Assembly (NCBI GenBank): GCA_943736015.1
Contig: OX031062.1
Coordinates: 1,160,501 to 1,224,500, forward strand
Source of the DNA: Tridacna crocea
Taxonomy: Eukaryota; Mollusca; Bivalvia; Cardiida; Cardiidae
Length of the DNA: 64,000 nucleotides
Reading direction: 5' to 3'
The position numbers were made by a program, and so were the translations under genes. This document shows, in pieces, positions 30,005 to 40,292 of the stretch (positions within the stretch are counted from its first letter, which is position 1; each line of letters starts with the position of its first letter). The notes beneath the pieces were generated by a model that did not search any database, was not told the origin of the DNA, and saw only the letters and a program-made list of their open reading frames with translations.

Positions 30005-30217
30005 TCGACCTTTTCCAGATAACAAAATAATAGACTTGTCCAAACTCAAAGCATATTTATACAAGAAATTCAGTGTAGCCCAAGTGGTGGAATTTATCTG
30101 TTATAGGGTAGAAAACATTGTGGGAAAGGGAGAAAATGCTGGTAACCAGCATTTTCTCCTTTTCCCACAATGTTTTTCAAATGGTCTCTTTCACATGGTT
30201 GTTAAAACTAATGTTTA
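30005..30217 (+). mobile_element. TTAA MITE, subfamily A
   Basis: Perfect stem apart from GGGAAAGGG; termini decayed, right end runs into the next MITE. Confidence 0.8.
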
Positions 30218-30268
30218 CCTTATACCAAACAACAAAATTAGAAACAATGACTGATATGAAAGCATTAA
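30218..30268 (+). mobile_element. TTAA MITE split by GC-rich element, left part
   Basis: ATACCAAACAACAAAATTAG...AAAGCATTAA; resumes at 30557. Confidence 0.65.
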
Positions 30269-30556
30269 CAAGGGCGGATCCGGGGGGGGGGGGGGGGGGG
30301 GGGAACGGAAACAACCCCCCCCCCCCCCCCCCCCCCCTCCCCCCCTCCCCCCTGGAATTTTCGAAAAATGTGGTTATGAAAATTAATTTTAAAAAAAGTT
30401 CTAAATGTGGAGAACTCCTCATGGAGAACTGGAAACATTGACTTTTCTTGTAAATGACCAACATCCGCTGAAATTCGGAAATCAAAGTATCATACAAAAA
30501 GACGAGTGTGTTTTCGGTGGGACCTCCCCTGAGAAAAATATCTGGATCCGCGCATG
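30269..30556. mobile_element. 288-bp element with GGATCC termini and opposed G/C runs
   Basis: Termini CAAGGGCGGATCC and GGATCCGCGCATG are inverted repeats. ATTAA lies on both sides (30264-30268, 30557-30561) as a likely target duplication. Just inside is a run of about 21 G, then about 25 C, able to pair. Confidence 0.7.
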
Positions 30557-30727
30557 ATTAATTTTTGCTAACAACAATCTGAATATGGTAATCGTTGAAA
30601 GGACAGAAAACTTTAGGAGGAAAAAGAGAAAAATAGCTTAACAAAATTTTCTCCTATTCCCACAATGTTTTCAAGAAAGTCATTTCCTGAAGATCATTAA
30701 ACTCAGCATTGTGTGGTTAAGGGTTAA
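30557..30727 (+). mobile_element. TTAA MITE split by GC-rich element, right part
   Basis: Decayed stem AGGAGGAAAAAGAGAAAAAT, short arm and TTAA terminus. Confidence 0.65.
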
Positions 30728-30946
30728 TCAAGCCCTGGAGTTTATGAATGAAGCCTCTTGAAAAGTGAATAAATATTTTGATAGCTATTTTGGAAGCCAT
30801 CTTGACAGAGAAATGAGGTTGCCAATAAACACATGTTGTTTAGTTTGTCTCATTTGATAAATATTCCCTGAAAGCTTAAAGTCCCAATAACGACCAAAAG
30901 TGAACAATGGGGATGTTCAAATGCATTTAGATTTAATTCATGCCAT

Positions 30947-31179
30947 TTAACTCATTACCAAACGGCAAAATATTTGGCTTGTCCAGATTAATCCAAAGCA
31001 TTTGCAGATGACAAAATCAAAATAATTGAAAAAATGAAATTTGTTGTCTGAAGGGTAGAAAACATTGTGGGAAAAGGAGAAAAATGCTGGGTACCACCAT
31101 TTTCTCCTTTTCCCATAATGTTTTCAAAAGGTTTCTTTCTTGGGGTCATCAAAGTAGGAATTGTATAGTAATGGGTTAA
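30947..31179 (+). mobile_element. TTAA MITE, subfamily A
   Basis: TTAA both ends; stem tip altered (GGGTACCACC). Confidence 0.85.
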
Positions 31180-31199
31180 AACTATGGAAATTACTTTTG

Positions 31200-32000
31200 T
31201 GAACATGACATTCTGTTATTGTACGGTCAGTTCTTGCAAGGTTACCACCATTTTCTCTTGTTCAAAGGTTTTCAAAGAAGTTCCCCTATCATGGTCATGT
31301 ACGGTTCAAAATTTTTTTGGAACTTACAGATCAAGGGCAAGTTATTATCAAAGCATTTTGGACAGCATTACCTATTTTAAAACAGAATTTTCAGTTAAAA
31401 TCAAAGACTTGCAGCCAAGTGTTGGCACCCACAGCTGCATAATTGTCACAACTCAGCTGATTCTGTAAAGTCATCTAACCTTGTCCGTATAACGGTTGTT
31501 TCCATTTGAACTGCAAATCACGTGATCTTACACAATTTTTTTTTTGACACGCCACTGTCTGTCGTTTAGCAACGATGAAGTCATTCACAGCTGTTAATTT
31601 ATCTGTCGGTGAAAACTTCAATCAGAATTGATAAACCATATTGAATAATGAGAGTATGAACTGTTTGCCAACTTAACTGAAATACACTTGGAAAGATTTT
31701 GATAGAAGATTGAAAGTTTTCTTTTTTAAAGAGGAACCTTGCAACTTTCAGAATGGTAAACCGGCCTGTTTCCGGGTATGTTCCAATTTGGTGCATATCA
31801 ATCCACCAGATACAGGCGAGGGATTTGATGGCTTCCATCAGCAGGGGTATGCCAAATGTGGGGGGTGTTCTTGTTTGACAATTGGCATGGATTTGAAACT
31901 GAAATGATGGAATCAATTAGTATACAATTATATTTTAAAATTTTATTTCTGTGCTGTGGAGTCTCAAAATGGCAGGGCTTATCATCAATGACAACAGAAA
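31200..32000. other. unassigned intron sequence with a block shared with 62.3 kb
   Basis: CAGCCAAGTGTTGGCACCCAC at 31412-31432 recurs at 62322-62342 in similar context, so part of this is a dispersed repeat. Frames of about 100 codons exist around 31600-31910 on both strands but lack any family I recognise. Confidence 0.45.
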
Positions 32001-32002
32001 GT

Positions 32003-32181
32003 TTAAAACTATACTACACAATCCCACGTTTTCATGACCTTGAGAAAGAAGCCTTTTGAAAACTTTGTGGGAAATGGAGAAAATGCTGGTAACCAGCATT
32101 TTCTCCTTTCCCCACAATGTTTTCTATCAAAAAAAAAAATCCCTTCATTTGACAACTGTAAAATTTTTGTGGTCTGGTTAA
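32003..32181 (-). mobile_element. TTAA MITE, long arm shortened
   Basis: TTAA both ends; good stem; long arm partly replaced by an A-run. Confidence 0.78.
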
Positions 32182-32269
32182 AATTTAGTGAGACTTTCCC
32201 GGAGGAAATTTAAAAAAAAATGTTGCTATTTAAAAACTACAGGCCTTGCATAATTGAAAGAACCATCAA

Positions 32270-32454
32270 GTCTATACCACACTTCAAAAATATAGACCAG
32301 TCCTTTGCAGGAAACACTTGAGATGAAACTTGTCAATGATAGGGTAGTAAGCATTGTGGAAAAAGCGGGAAAATACTGGTTCTTTTTCTGACTGTTTTTA
32401 AAAGGTTTCTTCCTCCGTGTCATTAAAACTCGGGATTCTGTGGTAAAGGGTTAA
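32270..32454 (+). mobile_element. TTAA MITE, internally deleted
   Basis: Collapsed stem, short arm TTCTTCCTCCGTGTC, right TTAA. Confidence 0.7.
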
Positions 32455-32633
32455 TACACTAACCATTCAATACCAACGATGTAAAATTGTGGCATGTTAG
32501 AAATTGCTTGTAATGAGTGATTGGTTTTGCCACAATGTTATCATAACTAATGTCTTCTTACTTTCTAGTTATTTGTGTTTCAATGGGATTTTTTAGAGTC
32601 ATCTGCTTCAAATAAGTTCGAGAAGGTAATAAG

Positions 32634-32904
32634 TTAACCCATTACCAAACAATCCCTACTTTTGACGACCCTGAGAAAGAAGCCCTTAGAAAACATTGTG
32701 GGAAAAGGAGAAAATGCTGGTAACCAGCATTTTCTCCTTTTCCCACAATGTTTTGTGTCCTTCACAATGTTTTGTATCCTTTTCCCACAATGTTTTGTAT
32801 CCTTCACAAAACAAATTTCAAATTTTCAGCCACTTTTATTTTGTTGTCTGCAAATTTTTTCGATTTGGACAAGCCTGCAATATTGTTGTTTGGTAACGAG
32901 TTAA
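32634..32904 (-). mobile_element. TTAA MITE, subfamily A, internal tandem expansion
   Basis: 271 bp because CACAATGTTTTGTATCCTT is present three times after the hairpin. TTAA both ends. Confidence 0.9.
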
Positions 32905-33096
32905 CTTTTTTCCGCAAAATCCTTACTTCTAAGGATCCGAAGGAGAAGGACTTTTGAAAACATTGTGTGAAGAGGAGAAAATGCTGGTACACTTCTACAC
33001 TTTCATGGACAAATTTCATATTTTGTGAAACATTTATCATCTGTAAATGCTGTCAATTTGGATTTGTCAAAGATTTTGTTGTTTGGTGTGAGGGGC
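32901..33096 (-). mobile_element. TTAA MITE, right stem arm deleted
   Basis: Shares TTAA with the previous copy; GCTGGTACACTTC shows the collapsed hairpin. Confidence 0.75.
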
Positions 33097-33146
33097 CACG
33101 ACACACATCCTTAAGTGCACTAAGTGCAGTGATATAACCTAAGCAG

Positions 33147-33375
33147 TTAACCTATTACTACACAATCCCTACTTTTGACGCCCCTGAGAAAGAAACCTTT
33201 TGTAAACACTGTAGGAAAAGGAGAAAATGCTGGTAACCAGCATTTTCTCCTTTTCCCACAGTGTTTTCTACCCTTCCCATAACAAATTTCAACTTTTCAG
33301 TCACCTTTATTTTGTCGTCTGCTAAAGCTTTCAATTTGAAGCAGTCTAAAATTTTGTTGTATGGTAAAAAGTTAA
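33147..33375 (-). mobile_element. TTAA MITE, subfamily A
   Basis: 229 bp, TTAA both ends; stem GTAGG on one side only. Confidence 0.9.
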
Positions 33376-33788
33376 AACAGTGTTGAACTCCAAAAGAAAC
33401 AGAATGCTTCAAGAAGTAAAAAGTTAGCTGCAGCAAAAACCTTTAGAAATTCTATCTTTGAGATATAGGTGTAACCTGAACTTGGTTTTCATGGAAGCTG
33501 GTGGAACTATTTATTGGAGTTTAACATATTTTGTTTATAAGCTTTCAACAAACTGGGTTTTAATTTGATATACTGTAAGTGAATTGAATTATCTTTTTTT
33601 TTGTTTTTAAAAAAGTTAATATTTGAAAGATAGTTTTTTTCCACTGCTTGTATCGATATGTTAAAGATCTTGTCATTTTGTTTACGCAAGCTATTGATGA
33701 TTTTTTTTCCATTGGAACAAAATTTATTAATGGAGACTGATGAGTAGATACCTTTCTCATATTTACCTTGTTACCTGGGCATTTAGAC

Positions 33789-33985
33789 CAGAGCTCCAGA
33801 TAGAGGGAGTGATTTTAATTTCAAAATTTCAAAAAATAATAGTTATTCCTAACAAAACCCTATGGTGTAGGTACTCATTAAAATTGTCTTATCGAGACAA
33901 TTCTAATGAGTACCCACACCATAGGGTTTTGAAGTGAAATAATGACTTAAGAATATCATCACCCACCCTCTTGTCAGGAGCTCTG
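33789..33985. mobile_element. GAGCTC fold-back MITE (family G), best copy
   Basis: CAGAGCTCCAGATAGAGGG and CCCTCTTGTCAGGAGCTCTG ends; inner palindrome GGTACTCATTAAAATTGTCT / AGACAATTCTAATGAGTACC. Confidence 0.82.
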
Positions 33986-34281
33986 TACTGGTATTTTTAA
34001 TTTACTTTAGATAAAGCCTTTACTAAGTAATACCCTGCTTTTACCACCAATCTTTTAAGACAGAGGGAGTATTATGTTATATAGCCAGCATTTTTTCCCT
34101 TTCTTATGATATTTTCTACCTTATTGAGAATGGGACCTATGATTTTGAGCTGTTAAAACTCACATATTTTACTCAGAGGACCCGTCTTTTGATCACTGCA
34201 AATACATTAACTGGATGTTTTCCTGGAGTGGAAGGATAAGAAAATGGTTTAACTTATTCATTTTGCAGTATTGTATACCTT

Positions 34282-34489
34282 CTAACCCTTTATCCCGAAG
34301 TTTAATGTCCCTGAACAAGAAGTCTTTTGAAAACATTGTGGGAAAAGGAGAAAATGCATTTTCTCCTTTTCCCACAATGTTTTCTACCCTACCCATAACA
34401 AATTTCAATTTTTTAACCACTCTTATTTTGTCGTCTGCAAATGCTTTCAATTCGTACAAATCTACAAATCTACAATTGTCATTTGTTAG
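34282..34489 (-). mobile_element. TTAA MITE, shortened stem tip
   Basis: GGAGAAAATGCATTTTCTCC: the stem tip has been lost symmetrically, leaving an even palindrome. Ends CTAA and TTAG. Confidence 0.82.
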
Positions 34490-34544
34490 TTTACATCATA
34501 GATCTAAGAGGCAAAATGTTTTCTCTGATGGGTCTGATCCTTGT

Positions 34545-34690
34545 CTGCACTGTTGGGTACCTGCACTGTTGGGTACCTGCACTGTTTGATACCTGCACTG
34601 TTGGGTACCTGCACTGTTGGGTACCTGCACTGTTGGGTACCTGCACTGTTGGGTACCTGCACTGTTTGATACCTGCATTGTTAGGTACCA
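34545..34690. repeat. 16-bp minisatellite
   Basis: About nine units of CTGCACTGTTGGGTAC, two with TTTGATAC. Produces repetitive Cys/Trp-rich frames on both strands that are not genes. Confidence 0.9.
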
Positions 34691-34728
34691 ACAGTTCCCT
34701 TTAATTGCATGGATTTGAACTTTTGAAA

Positions 34729-34895
34729 TGCTGTCATGGGAAGGCATTGTGGTTACTAGCATTTTCTCCCCCTTCCCGCAACATTTTCAAGTTTTCCCAA
34801 ATCAAATTTGAATTTTTCAGTCCCATTTATTGTGTCGTCTGCAAATGCTTTCAATTTGGACCAGTCTATAAATTAGTCATTTGGTAAAGAGTTAA
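34729..34895 (-). mobile_element. TTAA MITE, left part lost
   Basis: Stem remnant and complete long arm to TTAA. Confidence 0.75.
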
Positions 34896-34937
34896 AGGGT
34901 TAAGGGTTTATTTGGTAAAAGGTCAAAGCAGTTTGTT

Positions 34938-35166
34938 TTATCTCTTTACCACACAATCCCGACTTTTAACGACTCTGTAAAAGAAGCCTTTTGAAAACAT
35001 TGTGGAAAAAGAAGGAAATGCTGGTAACCAGCATTTTCTTCTTTTCCCACAATGTTTTCTACCCTGCTGGAAACAAATTTCAAGTCTTCAGTAACCTTTG
35101 TTTTGTCATGTGCAAGTGCTTTCAATTTGGATCAGTCTAAAATTTTGTCATTTGGTAAAGAGTTAA
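34938..35166 (-). mobile_element. TTAA MITE, subfamily A
   Basis: 229 bp; left TTAT, right TTAA; stem GAAGGAAATG against CATTTTCTTC (G:T mismatch). Confidence 0.88.
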
Positions 35167-35420
35167 GCCAGGGTCATGTTTCTCACTTGTAAACCATAGA
35201 AACATGATGCCTGTACCAGGAAAATCATTGATTGTTGTCAGCGAAATATTCCAGTGTTTTAGAATAATTTAATATGTTGCAATCAGATACGTTTTTTTGT
35301 GTGTCATCACATTTATCAGTGCTGTATACACTAGACTGTCAACCTCTTGCTGTGAGACAGACTGGAATATTTCTGTAAATTTTATAGAATCAAACTGGGT
35401 CTGCATTCACCAGCTGAGCT

Positions 35421-35617
35421 CTGGATTCATATTCATCAACCATTCTTAAGAACGTTCGTTGTCCTATTCTCCAGAATTTTCTAAATGTAACACAAACTCT
35501 GATTGGCTTTTAATAATTTGGTCTAGCCAATCAGATGTTGTGTTACTTACAAATTTAGAAAAACTTGGAAAATTAGACTGAAAATATTCAAGAATGGTTG
35601 GTGAATACAGGCCCTGG
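35421..35617. mobile_element. ATTCACCAACC fold-back MITE (family F), copy 1
   Basis: Imperfect palindrome, left TCATCAACCATTCTTAAGAA, right TTCAAGAATGGTTGGTGAAT, centre TGATTGGC...GCCAATCA. Immediately followed by a SINE head. Confidence 0.75.
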
Positions 35618-35791
35618 TAGCTCAGTGATATTAGCATACGAGACTTGCTAACAGGAGGTCGCAGGCTCTATCCCAGGCTTGGCCAATTTCTTGCTGACGT
35701 AGTCGGTGATAGTCGCTGTCAGAAGTGGTAATGATAGTCACTGCTACAGGATACATTCCTCTTTCACCTGTGACCATCACTTTGATAATGG
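35612..35791 (+). mobile_element. tRNA-derived SINE, 5' half, split by MITE
   Basis: GGTAGCTCAGTGATATTAGC (A box-like), CAGGCTCTATCCC (B box-like), then the middle block. Continues at 36021. Confidence 0.8.
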
Positions 35792-36020
35792 TTAACTCTT
35801 TACCACACGACAAAATTTTAGACTGGTTCAAATAAAAGAATTTGCAAGCGACAAAATAAAGGTGACTGAAAAAATGAAATTTGTTCTGGGAAGGGTAGAA
35901 AACACTGTGGGAAAAAGGAGAAAATGCTGGTTACCAGCATTTTCTCCTTTTCCTACATTGTTTTCAAAATGCTTCTTTCTCAGAGGCGTCAAAAGTAGGG
36001 ATTGTGTGGTAATGGGTTAA
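35792..36020 (+). mobile_element. TTAA MITE nested in SINE
   Basis: 229 bp, TTAA at both ends. Joining the flanks restores the SINE order ...TGATAATGG-TTAA-GTGGGAAGGCAGCC, so TTAA is the target duplication. Confidence 0.92.
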
Positions 36021-36172
36021 GTGGGAAGGCAGCCACTGGCTTGGAAAGAATATTGTTTGGAGTAATGATAAAAGAGACTCCAGGAAAGCATAATATTATG
36101 TAGATGCTCTGGATGCCTCAATATATATTTGAAACAATGTTGAAGACAAATTAACATCATATAATCAATCAA
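36021..36172 (+). mobile_element. SINE, 3' half, split by MITE
   Basis: GTGGGAAGGCAGCCACTGGC, CCAGGAAAGCATAATATTAT, tail TGTTGAAGACAAATTAACATC. Confidence 0.75.
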
Positions 36173-36186
36173 ATTGTATTTACCAT

Positions 36187-36306
36187 CCATTAAATTTGTT
36201 TTGAAAGAGTAGAAAATATTGTGGGAAAAGGAGGAAATGCAGGCCACCAGCATCTTCTCCTTTTCTCAAAATGTTTTTAAAAGCATCGTTTGTCAGGGTT
36301 GTTTAA
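36187..36306 (+). mobile_element. TTAA MITE, right part
   Basis: Decayed stem and short arm; right TTAA shared with next. Confidence 0.7.
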
Positions 36307-36567
36307 CCCTTTACCACACAATACCAACTTCTAATAACCCTGAAGGAGAAGCCTTTTGAAAACATCCTTTTTCCACAAAGTTTTTGGATCTATCAAAAAA
36401 TAAATGAGTCATTTGAGGCACTATGAAATTATCATCTGCAAATGGTCGGTGTACTTCCAAAACCTTGTAACTACAGCTTGTTACAAGCTGTAGTTAGGAG
36501 GTTTTGGAAGTACGGTGACGAAATGCTTTGATTGGGTCTAATATTGTAATGTGTGGTAAGGGGTTAA
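36303..36567 (-). mobile_element. TTAA MITE carrying a nested 60-bp palindrome
   Basis: Left stem arm deleted; long arm interrupted at CAAATG by the palindrome at 36456-36521. TTAA both ends. Confidence 0.8.
36456..36521. mobile_element. short near-perfect palindrome (family P), copy 1
   Basis: TACTTCCAAAACCTTGTAAC...GTTAGGAGGTTTTGGAAGTA, folding around AGCTTGTTACAAGCT. A relative lies at 41609. Confidence 0.75.
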
Positions 36568-37847
36568 AGTCTTGATTGTATAGTCAAGTGTATAGAGCTG
36601 AATGAATGCAATGGACTTTTTTACCGAGGAAAAACAGCCTACCGTAAAACGCTGTGTATACCACGCAGGCATGTGTAACACGCAGGCCTTTTTCAGCATC
36701 AGATCCGAGGAAAAAAGGTTGTTCAGATGTACAACACGCATCAAAAATTGACCAAAATATCGTAACATGTGAAGCTTAGGTCGCTGTCTTGAAAAATTGT
36801 AAATGGCGATACTTTATCAAAGGGAAATAACCATTTTTAATCAAAGTGGAAATGGTAATGATTCGATGTGTACTTGGGGGATTACAAAAACATGCCAGCT
36901 TATGACATTTGCAAATTCACACATTGAACTAACGACCATATCGTAGTTAATCTCCTATTTTCTCACCTCCATCGACAAATGTGACATGTGTGAAATAAAC
37001 ATAGATCTATATGATGTAAATCACGGTTTTTGTAAAAAGTAGCGATAAATGTATATATTTTTAAATCATTCATTTCTTTATGAATCGTTATTTTACTCTT
37101 TTATAATTGTTCAATTTTAGCTATTAACAAAGAATAAAAAAAAAATGAGACGAATCAGACGATAACAGTAAATCATTATTTATCATTCCGGGGTACGTTC
37201 GCCGTTGCCAAAATGGCTGATAGAATCGGGAAATTACGAATCCTAATCGACAAATTAAGAATGTACAAGTACATTTTAACAAAATTAAAACATAAAGTTT
37301 TTTTTTTTAATCGGTAAAAGTTGAAATGGGATGATGACGAAAGTTAAGGCTGTTGCGAGAGAACTTTACAGTTTTGTACCTACGCCACTCCCCCACCCAC
37401 CCACTCTGAACAGGTATACGACTGACTTTCAAGGAGGAGAAAAACATGGTTTTGCCTATTGTAGTGTATAACACACAGTCCCCAGTTTGAAATTATTCAG
37501 AGCTGAAAAAAAGTGTGTGTTATACGCACCAAAACACGGTACTTATTGCTATTTGGAGGTTGTTTGAGCCAGAATGTGAGACACACTGGATCGACATTTA
37601 TGGACTTGGATGAGACTGCATATTCTGTGCAGTCTGATCATCACCTAAGCTATCCACAAATACAATGTAGTAACAGTGCCTTGAGGCTAATTAAAGTAGA
37701 GTTAGATAAGGTACAGAGTAATTTCCTGTCTAATATAAAAACACATGTTTGCCGAATTATAGAAATCGGAAATTGAATCAAAGAATGTTAAACAAAAATC
37801 TTGAAGTGTACGGAGTTCTTTGCTATACCTAGAATTAATTAAGTTAC
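36568..37847. other. intron stretch with possible 900-bp TIR element
   Basis: TACCGTAAAACGCTGTGTATACCACGCAGG at 36641 resembles the reverse complement of TGTGTTATACGCACCAAAACACGGTA ending at 37541, so 36641-37541 may be a non-autonomous DNA element. Support is only partial terminal similarity. The 87-codon + frame at 37513 has no recognised family. Confidence 0.35.
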
Positions 37848-38134
37848 TTAACCCTTACTCAAGCAGCAAATTTTAAATTTTCTTAAATTTGTAATATCAG
37901 CTCAGCTAGTAATTCTAAATCAGAATTGGTACAAATAAGCTTTAGTCTTATGTAAGAGTAGATAACATTGTGGAAAAAGGAGAAAATGCTGGTAACCAGC
38001 ATTTTCTCCTTTCCCCACTATGTTTTCTATGTTTCTTAAGACATCTTTATCTTTTTTGAGCTAAATTGAATTTTCATCTGTAACTGCTTTCAGTTTGGAT
38101 AATTTTAAAATTTTGTTATTTAATAAAGGTTTAA
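37848..38134. mobile_element. symmetric TTAA MITE, long arm on both sides
   Basis: 287 bp. Left CAGCAAATTTTAAATTTTC and right AATTTTAAAATTTTGTTATT are both long-arm termini around an intact hairpin. TTAA both ends. Confidence 0.75.
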
Positions 38135-38358
38135 CACATTACCAAACAAAAAATTTTAGGCCTGTCCAAATCGAAAGCATTTGCAGACGACAAAATGAAA
38201 GTGACTGAAAATTTGAAATTAATTTTGTGAAGGGTAGAAAACGTTGTGGGAAAAGGAGAAAATGCTGGTTAGCAGCATTTTCTCCTTTTCCCACAATGTT
38301 TTCAAAAGGCTTCTTTTCCAGGGGCGTCAAAAGTAGGGATTGGGTGGTAATGGGTTAA
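38131..38358 (+). mobile_element. TTAA MITE, subfamily A
   Basis: Shares TTAA with the previous element; flanked by a 96-bp direct repeat. Confidence 0.88.
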
Positions 38359-38451
38359 GACAACTTTATCTTTTTGAGCTAAATTGAATTTTCATCTGTA
38401 ACTGCTTTCAATTTGGATAATTATAAAATTTTGTTATTTAATAAAGGTTTA
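38355..38451. repeat. second copy of MITE long arm
   Basis: TTAAGACAACTTTATC...AATAAAGGTTTAA repeats 38038-38134 with few changes, flanking the subfamily A copy. Confidence 0.85.
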
Positions 38452-38519
38452 AACCTCTAAATTGATTGGTAGAGGATAAATGTATGACCTCAAGGGATGG
38501 CCTAATTGATATCAGAAGT

Positions 38520-38600
38520 ATTTACTTATATACTTACATAAGTAAATAGCAATCATGTTACATAGATGAGTTTACTTATGTAAGCATTTTTACTTACAAA
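38520..38600. repeat. TTTACTTA(T)GTAAG inverted-repeat cluster
   Basis: ACTTACATAAGTAAATAG and GTTTACTTATGTAAGC can pair. Confidence 0.6.
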
Positions 38601-38625
38601 AATAACTGATTGTGTGCATGATAGA

Positions 38626-38833
38626 ACTTTTTAGGCTTGTCCAAATCGAAAGCATTTGCAGACGACAAAATGAAAGTGACAGAAAATTTATAATTAGTTT
38701 TGTGGAGGGTAGAAAACGTTGTGGGAAAAGGAGAAAATGCTGGTTACCAGCATTTTCTCCTTTTCCCACGATGTTATCAAAAGGCTACTATTCCAGACCC
38801 CTAAAAACCAGGGATTGTTTGGGAAAGGGTTAA
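38626..38833 (+). mobile_element. chimeric TTAA MITE: A-type long arm, D-type short arm
   Basis: Long arm AGGCTTGTCCAAATCGAAAG as in the A copy at 38131; after the hairpin GGCTACTATTCCAGACCCC and GTTTGGGAAAGGGTTAA as in D. The switch falls in the palindrome. Confidence 0.82.
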
Positions 38834-39103
38834 AAAACGAGGGTGGAACAACCATGGCTTTCCCCATCGCAGATTTTCAAACTGTGCCAGTCTGTTTGAT
38901 TTCAGCAGAAATAATCCTCTAAATTGTTATAAATGGGTTTTTAGAGTAATTTGCCCTCTCTACGCCTGAAAAAAATTACCGTTTCGATCAGTTACGGATT
39001 TATCTAGTCTTTTACGCATTCCTTTCAAAGCTTAATTTTCATAATAGATTCTGCATGGTTCAGTGGGAGTAAAAATTAGGACTTGTAACCAGGAAGCCCT
39101 GGG

Positions 39104-39334
39104 TTAAACTCTTTACCAAACAACAAAATTTTAGACTGGCCCAAATTGAAAGCACTTGCAGACAACAAAGTAAACAGAAGTCAAAAATCGGAATTTGTTT
39201 CCAGCAGGGCAGAAAACATTGTTGGAAAAAGGAGAAAATGCTCATTACCAGCATTTTCTCCTTTTCCCACAATGCTTTCTAAAGGCTTTTTTCTCTGGGT
39301 CGACAAAAGTAGGGATTGTATGGTAATGGGTTAA
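39104..39334 (+). mobile_element. TTAA MITE, subfamily A
   Basis: Long arm variant with TTTCCAGCAGGGCAG; stem tip ATGCTCATTACC mismatched; TTAA both ends. Confidence 0.87.
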
Positions 39335-39528
39335 GCCTAATTAGAAGCACTTTGTTGTTTTTGAGAGTGCCCTTAGGCAAGCCACTATATCCAACTATAG
39401 CACTACTTTTTCTATGAAAAATATCAATCAAAGTCGGCCTGCACAGTCAGCGTAGGCTGATCTGGGCCAAAAAATTTCCTGTTGTTTAATTTCCCAGAAC
39501 CTGTCTACCTCACAATTCAGTTGGTTTG

Positions 39529-39759
39529 TTAACCCTTTACCTGAAATGCCAATTTGAGGCTCTTCCATTTCAGCAGCAAATAAAGATATGATGTCAAAAA
39601 TATGGACAAAATGAGGACACAAATATCTGATTGTGTGGAAAACATTGTGGAAAAAGGAGAAATTGCTCGTTACGAGCAATTTCTCCTTTTCCCACAATTT
39701 TTTCTAAAGCAGTCTGTTGTTGTTACATCAAAATGAGTATCTATGGAGTAAAGTGTTAA
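39529..39759 (+). mobile_element. TTAA MITE, subfamily E (intact copy)
   Basis: Long arm TGAGGCTCTTCCATTTCAGC and AAAGATATGATGTCAAAAAT, C-like stem GAAATTGCTCGTTACGAGC, short arm ATCAAAATGAGTATCTATGG. TTAA both ends. Confidence 0.87.
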
Positions 39760-39964
39760 AACAGTGACTTTAATAGATTCAGAATTATGATAGCTTGACT
39801 GGTACAGTGCATCACATAGATGTAGTCAGGAAATGGCTCATGACTGTACATTTTCAAGACTGTTTAGCATGGCTATCTCATAAACTGTACAACAATGTAG
39901 ATTTTCTAAGGTTACATCAGCAAGTCTCAACATACAAGAAATTGGACAAACAAGCCAAAAAGAT

Positions 39965-40292
39965 GAAAATATGAAATTGTCTAATTTGAAAGCAATTACA
40001 GATGACCATTTAGATGTTACGGAGATGATTGAATTTATTCTAAATATGGCAGACAGGTTCCCTTGCCTTTCTCATAAAGGGATCATTTGACTCCTTTCAT
40101 GTTAATGAGAGTAATAAAGTGTTAAATTTCAGGGACATAAAGAAAATTTGGGGGTCCCAAGTCAAGGAAGTAAGGAGTCGGTATAAACCCTGGGTAGGAA
40201 AAGAAGCTGTTTTCCCACTTTTTCTCCGAGTGTTCCCTTAAGGCTTCTTCCGGAGGTTCATTAAAATTCAGGACTGTGTGGTGGAGGGATAT
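39965..40292. mobile_element. two strongly decayed TTAA MITE remnants
   Basis: Long-arm TTTGAAAGCAATTACAGATG near 39985, and short-arm AAGGCTTCTTCCGGAGG near 40240. Hairpins almost lost. Confidence 0.45.

Noticed and set aside
31599-31916. 105-codon minus-strand frame
   Set aside because: No recognised domain; part of the region shares sequence with another repeat block. Kept only as unassigned.
34491-34762. Cys/Trp-rich repetitive protein frames on both strands
   Set aside because: Produced by the 16-bp minisatellite; no regulatory or splice support.
37513-37776. 87-codon + strand frame
   Set aside because: No recognised family, lies in the filamin intron, overlaps a candidate TIR element end; phase and splice sites do not fit the filamin chain.
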